In this document: positions 1 to 8,632 of the stretch, piece after piece | Layout: each line of letters begins with the position of its first letter | Position numbering within the stretch: position 1 is the first letter of the stretch | Assembly: GCA_903848955.1 (NCBI GenBank) | Contig: CAINHS010000136.1 | Coordinates: forward strand, 1 to 61,542 | Reading direction: 5' to 3' | Source: an uncultured beta proteobacterium | GTDB taxonomy: Bacteria > Pseudomonadota > Gammaproteobacteria > Burkholderiales > Rhodocyclaceae | DNA length: 61,542 nucleotides | The notes under the pieces: model-generated | Databases searched by the model: none | What the model saw: the letters and a program-made list of their open reading frames with translations, nothing else | What the model was told of the DNA's origin: nothing | Translations under genes and position numbers: made by a program

Positions 1-407
1 GCGGACAGGATTTGCGGACGCTCGACGCACGGATCGTGGATCAGGATGCGGTCACCGTCGATCCGGGCGACGACGATGAAGCGGCCCGCCGTGTCGACAG
101 CCAGCGCCGGCAGCGGTGTCTGCGGCAGACGGGAAAGGTCGGTGCGAACGTGGCGCGCCCTGAGACCGAGCTGTTTGGCGGCGAGCAGGATCTGCGGTAC
201 GGTCAGGTCACGGCCGGACTCACGGAAATCGTGCGCGAGTTGATCGGCATCTGCCGCGATGTTGTGGAATCTGGCAAGCATCACCAGGCCGATGAGTCCG
301 GTGTCCGCTCCGGGCAGATCCTTCGGAGCGTCGGGTTTTGGTCTGGAGTCGCCGCAAGCACCATCGCTTTCCGGTCCGGCCACCAGAGCTATGAGCGGGT
401 CATCCAT
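1..407 (-). CDS. Type I secretion system ATPase/permease, N-terminal part (cut by window edge)
   Basis: About 135 residues of an open frame that runs off the left edge. The start is ATG at 407 (MDDPLIALVAG). The sequence matches the N-terminal C39-peptidase-like domain of HlyB/LapB-type exporters: a helix LIGLVMLARFHN, then TVPQILLAAKQLGLRAR, then the strands PALAVDTAGRFIVVARID and ILIHDP. In true C39 peptidases this helix begins DCG; here it reads DTG (Thr about residue 36), so the domain should be a non-proteolytic C39-like domain that binds an RTX-type substrate. The membrane and ATPase domains would lie left of the window. Upstream (408-675) I see no gene. Family call good; substrate unknown. 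Confidence 0.75.
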   Translation of the reverse strand, partial: MDDPLIALVAGPESDGACGDSRPKPDAPKDLPGADTGLIGLVMLARFHNIAADADQLAHDFRESGRDLTVPQILLAAKQLGLRARHVRTDLSRLPQTPLPALAVDTAGRFIVVARIDGDRILIHDPCVERPQILS

Positions 408-675
408 CCTGACTTGGCAGCAGCCTTGATCCTCACGCGTTTGGCGGATGGATCGCGGCGCTGCCACCTGCGTTTTCCGGCTACGCCGAATACCCGCACT
501 GGAATAAGTGCCATTACGGTAGCATCGTCAGGCCAGGCAGTTCAAGCGGTCCTCGCCGAATACCACCTTCCGGATATGCCTTAAGACATATATCTAAAAG
601 TCGATATTGAGGCTGGCCATGGTTTTTCGGCGATACCGCGCATTGTGAAATATATTTTTCCGGCCGCCGCCGGCG

Positions 676-2472
676 TCAAAGCTCGAGTTGCAGTGTCGCC
701 AGCCGCGCGTAGAGGCCGCCCTGCTTGCGCAAGTCCTCCGGGGTGCCGGTCTCGACGATGCGTCCGCGCTCCATGACGATGATGCGGTCGGCATTCTGCA
801 CCGTTGCCAGGCGGTGGGCAATGATCAGCGTGGTGCGCCCTTCCATTGCCGCGTTGAGGCCCTTCTGCACCAGGATTTCGGATTCCGCATCGAGGGCGCT
901 GGTGGCTTCGTCGAGCAGCAGCAGGGGCGCGCCCTTGAGGATCGCCCGGGCAATGGCGATGCGCTGGCGCTGGCCGCCGGAAAGACGGGTGCCGCGCTCA
1001 CCGAGAAAAGTCTGATAGCCCTCGGGCAGGCGATCGATGAACTCGTCCACCAGAGCCGCCCCCGCCGCCTGCATCACCTCGGCATCGCTCGCCGTGGACC
1101 GCCCGTAGCGGATGTTCTCCAGGGCGTTGGCGGAAAAGATCACCGGGTCCTGCGGCACGATGGCGATGCCGCCGCGCAGGTCGTGCAGACTCAGTTGCCG
1201 CAGGTCCTGGCCGTTGAGGCGGATGCTGCCGGCCGAGACCTCGTAGTAGCGCAGCAGCAACTGGAACAGGCTGGTCTTGCCGGCGCCTGACGGCCCGACC
1301 AGGGCGACGCTCTCGCCCGGCGCGATCTCGAGGCAGATGTCGTCCAGCGCCGGGGTTTGCGGACGCGCCGGGTAGCTGAAGCAGACGTGATCGAAGCTGA
1401 TCGCCGCCTGCGCCGGATGCGCCGGCGTCTGCGGCGTCGCCACCTCGCGGATGGCGGATTCGGCGTGCAGTAGATCAAGCAGCCGCTCGGTCGCGCCGGC
1501 CGCGCGCATGACGTCGCCCCAGACTTCCGCCATGGTGCCGACGCCGCCGGCCACCAGCGCCGCGTAGAGGACGAAGGAGGTGAGTTGCCCCCCGGTCAGA
1601 ACGCCGTCATGGACCTGGCGCGCGCCGATCCACAGCACGAAGATGATGGTGCCCATCACGGCGCTGATGATCAGCACCGTCAGCGCGGCGCGCACCCGTG
1701 TGCGCCTGATGGCGGTGACGAAGCTCAGTTGCGTGCGCTCGTCGAAGCGACTGGTCTCGTGCCGTTCCTGCGTGTAGGCCTGCACCGTCGGCATGGCGTT
1801 GAGGATTTCGCCGGCCAGGGCGGAGGCGTCGGCGATCTTGTCCTGCGATTCACGGGAGAGTTTCTTGACCTTGCGGCCGATGGCGATGATGGGCAGGATC
1901 AGCAAGGCCATGAGGCCGAGGTTCAGCGAAAACAGATAGACGCTGGTGACGGCCAGCATGACCATGCCGCCGATGAACTGGAACAGGCTGCGCAGGCCCA
2001 TCGAAATCGAACTGCCGACCACGGTCTGGATCAGCGTCGTGTCGCCGGTCAGCCGCGACAGCACTTCGCCCGTCTGCAATGTCTCGAAGAACTGCGGCGA
2101 CTGCGCCAGGACACGCGCATAAACGGCGCTGCGCAGGTCGGCCGTCACCCGCTCGCCAACCCACGACACCGTGTAGTAGCGCGCCGCCACGGCCAGCGCC
2201 CAGAAGCACGCCAGTGCGAACAGTGCGATGAAATGCCCGTTCAGGCTCAGTGCGCCGAGCAGGCCGCCGGAGGGCTGCTCGCGTTCGCCGAAACCGAAAT
2301 CGATCAGGTCGCGAAATGCCAGCGGCACCAGCAGGATGGTCGCCGAACCCAGGCACAGCAGCACAAAGGCCAGCGCAATCCTGCTCCGGTACGGCCTCAG
2401 GAAGGGCCACAGACCCTTCAGGGGCGACAGGCGGCGCGGGCTTGCAGGCGGGTTCGGGGCGTCTTCGGGCAT
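676..2472 (-). CDS. MsbA-like ABC exporter (fused permease and ATPase)
   Basis: 598-residue half-transporter, the usual length for the ABCB/MsbA group. The N-terminal half has a six-helix ABC membrane domain (hydrophobic stretches near residues 33-55, 82-105, 160-205 and 260-330). The C-terminal half is the ATPase, with Walker A GPSGAGKT near residue 395, signature LSGGQRQR, Walker B LLLLDEATSALD and the H-loop IIAHRL. It probably works as a homodimer exporting a lipid or hydrophobic compound; the substrate cannot be read from sequence. I use ATG at 2472; an in-frame TTG lies two codons upstream. It is followed on the same strand by the type I secretion ATPase, with a gap of about 270 bases holding no gene. 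Confidence 0.88.
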   Translation of the reverse strand: MPEDAPNPPASPRRLSPLKGLWPFLRPYRSRIALAFVLLCLGSATILLVPLAFRDLIDFGFGEREQPSGGLLGALSLNGHFIALFALACFWALAVAARYYTVSWVGERVTADLRSAVYARVLAQSPQFFETLQTGEVLSRLTGDTTLIQTVVGSSISMGLRSLFQFIGGMVMLAVTSVYLFSLNLGLMALLILPIIAIGRKVKKLSRESQDKIADASALAGEILNAMPTVQAYTQERHETSRFDERTQLSFVTAIRRTRVRAALTVLIISAVMGTIIFVLWIGARQVHDGVLTGGQLTSFVLYAALVAGGVGTMAEVWGDVMRAAGATERLLDLLHAESAIREVATPQTPAHPAQAAISFDHVCFSYPARPQTPALDDICLEIAPGESVALVGPSGAGKTSLFQLLLRYYEVSAGSIRLNGQDLRQLSLHDLRGGIAIVPQDPVIFSANALENIRYGRSTASDAEVMQAAGAALVDEFIDRLPEGYQTFLGERGTRLSGGQRQRIAIARAILKGAPLLLLDEATSALDAESEILVQKGLNAAMEGRTTLIIAHRLATVQNADRIIVMERGRIVETGTPEDLRKQGGLYARLATLQLEL

Positions 2473-2586
2473 GCGCAATTATCGTTGGTCCCCGGGCTCT
2501 CTGCACCCGGCGCCAAACTATTTCGCGCCTTGGCGTCGCTGCGTGCCGGCACGGGGCTCGCAGTCAGCCGGCAGCAACGGCCGGCG

Positions 2587-4128
2587 CTATGCCGCTTCCT
2601 GTATTTCCACCACTTCGGTGATCGGCAGGGTCGAAATGTCGTTGAGCTTGGCGGCGCGGGTGCTGTCGCCTTCGATGAGGGCCGAGACGGTGGAAAAACT
2701 CGATGCAACAAAGATGTCGCGACCGTCGTGGCTGCGCCGTTGCACTCCGTAGCGCAAGCGTGCCCGCTCTTCGCTGCTCAGCTTCCCCACCAGGCTCTTG
2801 GTGGCCCAGATGGTTCCATGGCGGGCGAAGTCGGAAATGCGCGCGGCCTGGTTGATGGTGTCGCCCAGCACCACGAGTTCGACGCTGGTACTCGACTGGA
2901 AGGTGCCCAGCCACTCCTGCCCCTCGGTGATGCCGGTATTGAGGTAGAGCTCGTTGAGCCAGTTCTTGCGTATCTGCCACGCCTTGCTGATCCTTTGCAT
3001 TTCGCGGCGGGCTTCCTGCGCGCAAAGCAGAGCGTTCGAGAGGTAATTGCTGTCCGGTTGGGGGAAAAAGTAATAGACCATGCCGTCGCCGACGTGCTTG
3101 GCATAGGTACCGTGATAGCGCCTGAATATGGGTCCCATCGCGGCCCAGATTTCATTGATGAGTTCGAAGTACTCCTCGGGCGGCATTTCGGAACATATCC
3201 GCACCGAGCCTTGCAGGTCCGCCACCATCACGGCGAGGTGGGTCAATACCGGCAGGCGGCGCTTTAGCAGGCCACGGATCACTTCGTCGCGGCGCGCCAG
3301 GAAGTCCAGCAAAGAGTCCGAGTCGCTGCCTTCGGGGACGTCGACAATGAACACGCCCTCGCGGAAAAAAGAGGCGTAGGCAGTGTGTTCGCGCAAGCCG
3401 CCGTTTTCCGCCACGTCCGGCAGCATCAATGGCACGTGGAGCATTTGTCGCGGGGCATCGACCGGGGCATCGGCGAACAACTCCTGGAGATGTGCCGCAA
3501 GCGGAGCGGCGACACCCTGGCATAGCGTGGCGAAGTGGCTGGCCGGAATCCGGGCCTTGGCCAGCCGGACGTGGAAGCGCATCAGTTTCTCGGTCGCCTC
3601 GCTGTCGGCCTGGCCGGAAATCAGGCGGAACAGGTTGCGCTCGGCACTGGTTGCGGGAAGCGTCTCGATACCGCCGAATACGGCCTTCTGCGCGGCGGCG
3701 TTGAACCAGATCAGTTCGAAGTTGTAGTTCAGCATGTAGGCCGGATGCGCCAGTTCATCGACCGTCAATTGCAAACCGCCGCCCTGCAGAGCCAGGGAGC
3801 GATCGGCCAGGCACGGTTCGGTGTGCGCCAGGACGGGCCCGGTCTTCAGCGCGCCGGAGGAAAACTCCGGCTCGCCGGCGGCCGGCTTTGAAACGAATCG
3901 GGAAACGATCTCGACCATGCTCAAGCCCTCTCTCTTTAGCTGTCTAATCTGTCTAATCCGGTCTTCTACCATGTCCGGAAAGTAGCCCAGTTGGCGGGGT
4001 CCGTCACCCTCGCTCCCCGGGTTCATGACGAGCGGGCGCGCGACCAGCCCACTCTTGATGTAATTGTTTAATGTTGCTCTTGATATACCTGTTTTTTCAA
4101 GTAATATCTTGCTTGAAATCATGCTCAC
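2587..4128 (-). CDS. MerR-type HTH / PAS-like / class III adenylate cyclase fusion
   Basis: 513 residues in three parts. Residues about 6-75 look like a MerR-family winged HTH (KTGISRATLNNYIKSGL, then LGYFPDMVEDRIRQI). Residues about 115-235 contain HPAYMLNYNFELIWFNAAA, which resembles the PAS-like ligand domain of MmyB-type regulators. Residues about 295-490 are a class III nucleotide cyclase. Metal-binding aspartates are at about 304 (VADLQGS) and 348 (KHVGDG). The transition-state Asn426 and Arg430 sit in NQAARI. The Lys in AKHVGDG and Asp in LGDTIN fit ATP rather than GTP. All catalytic positions seem present, so it should make cAMP. A DNA-binding domain on a cyclase suggests a regulator that also makes, or is tuned by, a cyclic nucleotide; that is inference. 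Confidence 0.82.
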   Translation of the reverse strand: MSMISSKILLEKTGISRATLNNYIKSGLVARPLVMNPGSEGDGPRQLGYFPDMVEDRIRQIRQLKREGLSMVEIVSRFVSKPAAGEPEFSSGALKTGPVLAHTEPCLADRSLALQGGGLQLTVDELAHPAYMLNYNFELIWFNAAAQKAVFGGIETLPATSAERNLFRLISGQADSEATEKLMRFHVRLAKARIPASHFATLCQGVAAPLAAHLQELFADAPVDAPRQMLHVPLMLPDVAENGGLREHTAYASFFREGVFIVDVPEGSDSDSLLDFLARRDEVIRGLLKRRLPVLTHLAVMVADLQGSVRICSEMPPEEYFELINEIWAAMGPIFRRYHGTYAKHVGDGMVYYFFPQPDSNYLSNALLCAQEARREMQRISKAWQIRKNWLNELYLNTGITEGQEWLGTFQSSTSVELVVLGDTINQAARISDFARHGTIWATKSLVGKLSSEERARLRYGVQRRSHDGRDIFVASSFSTVSALIEGDSTRAAKLNDISTLPITEVVEIQEAA

Positions 4129-4171
4129 CAGGCTCCGTATCGCGCCGCATATTTACTCCACAAGCCATTAT

Positions 4172-4215
4172 TGGACTGTCCAGTTATTATTGTCAATCAA
4201 TTTATGGACTGTCTA
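4172..4215. promoter_or_regulatory. Putative double operator upstream of the HTH-cyclase gene
   Basis: An 11-bp odd palindrome TGGACTGTCCA at 4172-4182 is followed by a near-copy TGGACTGTCTA at 4205-4215. The spacing is 33 bp, close to three helical turns, and the sites lie 44-87 bp before the start codon at 4128 in a locally AT-rich stretch. The arrangement fits cooperative binding of a dimeric regulator, plausibly the MerR-type protein itself. The shorter word CTGTCTAAT also occurs twice in tandem inside the gene at 3940-3957. Confidence 0.45.
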
Positions 4216-4282
4216 ATTCATTTGTGGTGAAAAAGATTCAGTGCGGCACAGCCGCAGAGAGAACGGGCAGCGTACTGCCCGC

Positions 4283-4864
4283 TTATGCCGCGGGATCCGG
4301 CTGAAACCGGAAGCGCAGCGCTACCTCGCTGCGCTTGATGGCCTGTACCGGCAAGCCTCGCCAGAACACACCCTCGCGGCCGTTCATCGCAGCCAGCAAA
4401 GCGCCCTCCCCCGCCGCTTCTCCAGAGGCATCGCGGAACGCATCGGCAAAGCGGGGAAGATCCCTGTCGTCGAGGAGCCCGATGCCGAGAGCGGTATGCA
4501 GCAGGGCATTGCCTTCTTCATCGAGATAGACCCCGCTGACGGGGTCTGCGGCTGTACCGGTATGGGCTGTCAGCCGCTCATCGACCTCCAGCCGCAAGAC
4601 CATAGGCGTGTATTCGAGCGAGACGAATACCGTCTGCGCGCCGTTCCGCAAAATCCAGTTGCCCGAATCACCGGCGCCATAGTGGCGGTTGATGTAATTG
4701 ATCAGGCCGGCATGGCTGACGATTTGCCCCTTCAGTCGCCAGCATCCGCGGCGGTCGAGGGAAAGCCAGTCGTAGCAGGTGGCAAGTTCGGGCCATTTCA
4801 CCGCGGCGGAAAGATCGGCAGCGGACATGGCTGACGGCAGAGGGGGCGGTGGCTCCTTCGCCAT
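4283..4864 (-). CDS. Conserved hypothetical protein, 193 aa
   Basis: Soluble protein with no signal peptide or membrane segment. The N-terminus is proline-rich (KEPPPPLPSA). The middle has an aromatic region (CYDWLSLDRRGCWRL, then NWILRNGAQTVFVSLEYTPMVLRLEVDE) typical of a small beta-rich fold that I have seen as a conserved unknown in betaproteobacteria. I cannot name a function. ATG at 4864 is chosen because it is the first Met, with a purine-rich stretch (GGGGGCCAAGG) in front. It is 22 bp downstream of slyD on the same strand and may be the last gene of a bcp-slyD-unknown run. Confidence 0.65.
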   Translation of the reverse strand: MAKEPPPPLPSAMSAADLSAAVKWPELATCYDWLSLDRRGCWRLKGQIVSHAGLINYINRHYGAGDSGNWILRNGAQTVFVSLEYTPMVLRLEVDERLTAHTGTAADPVSGVYLDEEGNALLHTALGIGLLDDRDLPRFADAFRDASGEAAGEGALLAAMNGREGVFWRGLPVQAIKRSEVALRFRFQPDPAA

Positions 4865-4886
4865 CCTTGGCCCCCGTTACGCCGGT

Positions 4887-5369
4887 TCAGTGGTGATGCC
4901 CGTGCTCGCCATGGGTATGGCCGTGAGCAATTTCTTCGGCAGTCGCGGCGCGCACGCCGGTCACGGTGCAGGAAAACAGCAGCGCAATGCCGGCGAGCGG
5001 ATGGTTGCCGTCGACCACCACCTTGTCGTCGGCGATGTCGGTAATGGTGAACAGCGCATCATCGTCTTCGCCATCCTCGCTGCCGCGTTCGAACTGCATG
5101 CCGACTTCGATATTTTCCGGAAACAACTTGCGCGACTCGATGGCGACCAGGTCGGCGTCGTATTCACCGAAGGCATCTTCGGGTTCCAGTTTCACTTCCA
5201 GGACGTCGCCCTCGGTCTTGCCCTGGAGCTCTTCTTCAATGCGATCGAAAATGCCACCGTAGCCACCGTGCAAATAGACCAGCGGTGCCCCGCCTTCGTC
5301 GACGGACGAACCGTCTGTATCCTTGACGCTGTACTTGAGGGTGACGACGGTGTTTCTAGCGATGAGCAT
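4887..5369 (-). CDS. slyD: FKBP-type peptidyl-prolyl isomerase SlyD
   Basis: 160 residues. The FKBP core carries the usual SlyD N-terminus (VVTLKYSVKDTDG) and LVYLHGGYGGIFDRIEEELQG. An insert-in-flap chaperone domain lies at about residues 70-120, then the FKBP fold resumes (VDGNHPLAGIALLFSCTV). The C-terminus is a histidine-rich metal-binding tail (HGHTHGEHGHHH), shorter than in E. coli. It catalyses prolyl isomerisation, acts as a cytoplasmic folding helper and can carry nickel for hydrogenase maturation. The start overlaps the 3' end of the bcp gene by 14 bases, indicating one transcript. Confidence 0.93.
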   Translation of the reverse strand: MLIARNTVVTLKYSVKDTDGSSVDEGGAPLVYLHGGYGGIFDRIEEELQGKTEGDVLEVKLEPEDAFGEYDADLVAIESRKLFPENIEVGMQFERGSEDGEDDDALFTITDIADDKVVVDGNHPLAGIALLFSCTVTGVRAATAEEIAHGHTHGEHGHHH

Positions 5370-5850
5370 GTTGCCTTCCTTTGCCGTTGAGGCCTTTTAC
5401 CAGTTGATAGACCTCGGCGGCATGCCCTTTCGGATGCACATCGTAGAGGGCGTGACGCACTATGCCTTCCTTGTCGACGACGAACGTCGAGCGTATTACA
5501 CAGAGCTTCTTGTGGCCGTCCCGTTCGCGAAACTGGGACACGCCGAACTTGCGACAAACATCGCCTTCCTCATCCGACAACAGCCGCACCGACAGGCCGT
5601 GCTTGTCGCGAAAGTCCGCGTGAGAAAGACAATCGTCACGCGAGACACCGAGGATGACGCAATCGAGCCGGGCGAATTCGTTTTCGTGATCCGAGAAATC
5701 GGCCGCCTCCAGCGTGCAATAGGGCGTACCGTCGCGCGGATAGAAAAACAGCACGGCGTTCTGACGGCCGCGCAGCGAAGCAAAATCGAACAATTCCATA
5801 TCGGCGTCGGGCAGCGAAAACGCCGGCGCCAACTCCCCCTGATGCAGCAT
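5356..5850 (-). CDS. bcp: Thiol peroxidase of the Bcp/PrxQ family
   Basis: 164-residue peroxiredoxin with the thioredoxin-like fold. The peroxidatic cysteine is C45 in DGTPYCTLEA, where the family normally has TPGCTxEA; Gly is replaced by Tyr. E. coli Bcp has its resolving cysteine at position 50; here that residue is Ala. Other cysteines occur at about 64 and 74, so it may use an atypical resolving residue or act as a 1-Cys enzyme. It reduces hydrogen peroxide and organic hydroperoxides in the cytoplasm. It precedes and overlaps slyD by 14 bases. Confidence 0.88.
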   Translation of the reverse strand: MLHQGELAPAFSLPDADMELFDFASLRGRQNAVLFFYPRDGTPYCTLEAADFSDHENEFARLDCVILGVSRDDCLSHADFRDKHGLSVRLLSDEEGDVCRKFGVSQFRERDGHKKLCVIRSTFVVDKEGIVRHALYDVHPKGHAAEVYQLVKGLNGKGRQHAHR

Positions 5851-5907
5851 GCGGTTCTCCTTCTGCGGCGAACTCGATTCATTCTAACCGAGTCCGCGAC
5901 GAAGAAA

Positions 5908-7020
5908 TCAACTGCTGCCGGCGGCCTCTTCAATCGCCAGAACATCCTCGTGCCGGTGCGGGCTGGCGAGGTATTCGAGGGAGCGCATCTCGATCAGCCG
6001 ACTGACGGTACGTCGGAATTCGACGGCCTGGACACCCTGCGTGTAGAGATCTTCGGCCGCACATGCGGCGCCGATGATGAGCTTGACGCGGTGATCATAG
6101 AGCACGTCGACCAGCCAGGTGAAACGCCGCGCTTCGCTGGCCATGCCGGCATTCATTTTCGGCACCCCGGAAACAAACAGGGTGTGATGGCGGTTCGCCA
6201 GCCAGAGATAGTCGTTCTGCGAGCGCGGACCGCCGCACAGCGTGGCGAAATCGAACCAGATCACACCGGGCGCGCGATGCACTACCGGCAGCGAACGACC
6301 GAGCACCGTGACCGGCAGGGTGTGGCCGTGGCCGCCGGCGATCTGCTCGAAGGTGCGCTCGATGACAGCGCCGGCTGCGGCGTCGCCGGTGGTCAGAAAG
6401 ACCCGGGCCTGCTCCAAGGCGCGCAGTCGATAGTCGATGCCGGCATCGATCTCGATCACATCCAGCGTCTGCTGCAGCAGCGCTATGGTCGGCAGAAACA
6501 GTTCGCGCTGCAGGCCGTTCGGATACAAGCCTTGCGGTGGATAGTTGGAGGTAATGCAGAGCAGTACGCCGGCATCGAACAGGGCCTGCATCAGGCGGCC
6601 CAGCATCATGGCATCGGCGATGTCGGAAACGTGAAACTCGTCGAAACACATCAGTCGCGTCTGCCCGGCGATGCGGGCCGCGACCTTGGCCAGAGGATCG
6701 GGTTCCTTGCGGTACGTGCGCAGCGATTCGTGGACTTCTCGCATGAAGGCGTGGAAATGCACTCTGCGCTTGCGCTTGTAGGGAACTGCCGCAAAGAAGC
6801 AGTCCATCAGGAAACTCTTGCCGCGCCCGACTCCGCCCCAGAACCAGACGCCGCGCGGCAAATCGGGCCGCGCCAGCAGCTTTCTCAAGCGGCCGCGCCG
6901 CGCCGCCTTGAACGCCAGCAGTTCGTCATAGAACTTCTGCAGTCGCCGGGCGGCGATCTGCTGTGCAGGATCGGCCTCAATGCCGCGCACAGCCAGCGCG
7001 GCATTGAAGCCTTCGATCAT
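5908..7020 (-). CDS. zapE: Cell-division ATPase ZapE (AFG1 family)
   Basis: 370-residue AFG1-type AAA-like ATPase. Walker A is GGVGRGKSFLMD, followed by RVHFHAFMREVH and Walker B LMCFDEFHVSDIADAMML, then SNYPPQGLYPNGLQR, all family hallmarks. ZapE associates with the FtsZ ring at the inner membrane during constriction. I choose ATG at 7020 (MIEGFNAALAVRG) because AAGGA sits at good spacing before it; an alternative ATG at 7056 (MPHKILKV) has no clear ribosome binding site. It lies downstream of lpdA, separated by a strong hairpin, so it may be partly insulated from the TCA genes. Confidence 0.88.
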   Translation of the reverse strand: MIEGFNAALAVRGIEADPAQQIAARRLQKFYDELLAFKAARRGRLRKLLARPDLPRGVWFWGGVGRGKSFLMDCFFAAVPYKRKRRVHFHAFMREVHESLRTYRKEPDPLAKVAARIAGQTRLMCFDEFHVSDIADAMMLGRLMQALFDAGVLLCITSNYPPQGLYPNGLQRELFLPTIALLQQTLDVIEIDAGIDYRLRALEQARVFLTTGDAAAGAVIERTFEQIAGGHGHTLPVTVLGRSLPVVHRAPGVIWFDFATLCGGPRSQNDYLWLANRHHTLFVSGVPKMNAGMASEARRFTWLVDVLYDHRVKLIIGAACAAEDLYTQGVQAVEFRRTVSRLIEMRSLEYLASPHRHEDVLAIEEAAGSS

Positions 7021-7064
7021 GCCGTCCTTGGGAACTTTGAGGATTTTGTGGGGCATCAACAAGA

Positions 7065-7092
7065 AGGGCGGCCGGGTTGGCCCGGCCGCCCT
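7065..7092 (-). terminator. Hairpin after lpdA
   Basis: Perfect 12-bp inverted repeat (AGGGCGGCCGGG / CCCGGCCGCCCT) with a 4-base loop, 20 bases after the lpdA stop on the minus strand. It is followed only by TCTTGTTG, so it is an imperfect intrinsic terminator or an mRNA 3'-stabilising stem. Confidence 0.6.
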
Positions 7093-7111
7093 GCAGGAAC
7101 AGATGACAACC

Positions 7112-8539
7112 TTAGAAGTGCAGTGCGCGCTTGTCCACTGCCAGCGAGGCCTCATGCATCGCTTCCGAGAGCGTCGGATGGGCGTGGCAGATGCGGGCGA
7201 TGTCTTCCGACGAGGCATTGAACTCCATCGCCACGACGGCTTCGGCAATCAACTCCGAAGCATTGTTGCCGATGACATGGACGCCGAGAATGCGATCCGT
7301 TCTGGCGCAGGCGATCATCTTGACGAAGCCGGTGGTGTCGCCCTGCCCCAGTGCGCGACCGTTGGCGGCAAACGGAATCTGGCCGACGCGATACTCGACG
7401 CCTTCGTTCTTCAATTGCTGCTCGCTCTTGCCCACCCAGGCGATCTCAGGATGGGTGTAGATGACCCAGGGCACGGTGTCCAGGTTGACGTGGCCCTTCT
7501 GTCCCGCGATGCATTCCGCCACCATGACACCTTCTTCCATGCTCTTGTGCGCCAGCATCGGGCCGGGAACGACGTCACCGACGGCCCATACATTCGGCAG
7601 GTTGGTGCGGCAGTTGGCGTCGACGCCGATATAGCCGCGCGGATTGAGAGCGAGGCCGACATTCTCTGCGCCTAGACCGTCGGTATGCGGCACGCGACCG
7701 ACCGAGACGATCAGGCGGTCGCATTGCAGTGTCCTGACTTCGTCGCCCAGTTCGTACTCGACGCTGACGCCCTTCTTGCCGGTTTCGACCTTGATGATCT
7801 TCACCCCGAGTTGGATGTCGAGTCCCTGCTTCTGCGTGAATACCTTCCAGGCCTCCTTGGCCACGGCCTGATCGGCGGAACCGAGGAAATCCGGCAGAGC
7901 TTCGAGGATCGTCACTTCCGAGCCCAGGCGCTTCCATACCGAACCGAGTTCGAGGCCGATGACACCGGCGCCGATTACGCCGAGGCGCTTGGGCGTCGAA
8001 TCGAAAGCCAGGGCACCGACGTTGTCGCAAATCAGCTTGTTGTCGACGGGGATGCCGGGCAGATGCCTGGCCTTGGAACCGGTGGCAACGATGACATGCG
8101 TCGCCTCGACGGTGGCGCCGTTGACGTCGACCAGCCAACGCTCATCATCGCGACCGGCAAACTTGCCGTGGCCGGGGAGCAGGGTGACCTTGTTCTTCTT
8201 GAACAGCGCCTTGATGCCGCCGGTCAGTTGGCCGACGATGTTGTCCTTGCGCTTCATCATGGTCGCCACATCCATCTTCACCCCGGAGGTGGAAATGCCG
8301 TGCATGACGAAAGAATGACTGGCCTGCTGGAACAGTTCCGAGGACTGCAGCAACGCCTTGGACGGAATGCAGCCGACGTTGAGGCAGGTGCCGCCGAGAC
8401 GCACTTCACCCTTGGGGTCGGCGTAAGACTCCGATTCAATGCAAGCCGTTGACAGACCCAGCTGCGCGGCACGGATTGCCGCAACATAACCGCCGGGACC
8501 GCCGCCGATGACGACTACGTCGAATTGCTTGTTTGCCAT
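7112..8539 (-). CDS. lpdA: Dihydrolipoamide dehydrogenase (E3)
   Basis: 475-residue flavoprotein. The FAD-binding motif is [19 protein letters not shown]. The redox-active disulfide is in [16 protein letters not shown], the NAD-binding Rossmann motif in [16 protein letters not shown], and the C-terminal dimer-interface His-Glu pair in [12 protein letters not shown]. It reoxidises dihydrolipoamide on the E2 of 2-oxoglutarate dehydrogenase with NAD. It is third in odhA-odhB-lpdA, so it is probably the E3 of that complex, possibly shared with pyruvate dehydrogenase. The gap to odhB holds an inverted-repeat element. Confidence 0.96.
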   Translation of the reverse strand: MANKQFDVVVIGGGPGGYVAAIRAAQLGLSTACIESESYADPKGEVRLGGTCLNVGCIPSKALLQSSELFQQASHSFVMHGISTSGVKMDVATMMKRKDNIVGQLTGGIKALFKKNKVTLLPGHGKFAGRDDERWLVDVNGATVEATHVIVATGSKARHLPGIPVDNKLICDNVGALAFDSTPKRLGVIGAGVIGLELGSVWKRLGSEVTILEALPDFLGSADQAVAKEAWKVFTQKQGLDIQLGVKIIKVETGKKGVSVEYELGDEVRTLQCDRLIVSVGRVPHTDGLGAENVGLALNPRGYIGVDANCRTNLPNVWAVGDVVPGPMLAHKSMEEGVMVAECIAGQKGHVNLDTVPWVIYTHPEIAWVGKSEQQLKNEGVEYRVGQIPFAANGRALGQGDTTGFVKMIACARTDRILGVHVIGNNASELIAEAVVAMEFNASSEDIARICHAHPTLSEAMHEASLAVDKRALHF

Positions 8540-8552
8540 GAGAAACCTTTCT

Positions 8553-8627
8553 TTGCCACAGAGTACGCAGAGACCGCAGAAACCACGCAGGGCCGCTCTC
8601 TGTGCCCTCTGTGATCTCTGTGGCTAA
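8553..8627. repeat. CCACAGAG-type intergenic palindromic element
   Basis: Between odhB and lpdA an inverted repeat has arms TTGCCACAGAGTACGCAGAG (8553-8572) and CTCTGTGATCTCTGTGGCTA (ending 8626). Several internal CAGAG/CTCTG copies can form a long stem. This CCACAGAG...CTCTGTGG word is a familiar dispersed intergenic element in beta- and gammaproteobacteria. It may stabilise or process the polycistronic odhAB-lpd message. Confidence 0.7.
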
Positions 8628-8632
8628 CGGGT

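Noticed and set aside
12-584. Plus-strand frame at the left edge
   Set aside because: The minus strand encodes a clear HlyB/LapB N-terminus over the same bases; the plus frame has no family features.
1585-3267. Plus-strand open frame of 560 codons over the ABC exporter and the cyclase
   Set aside because: Antisense shadow; it spans two unrelated real genes and the gap between them.
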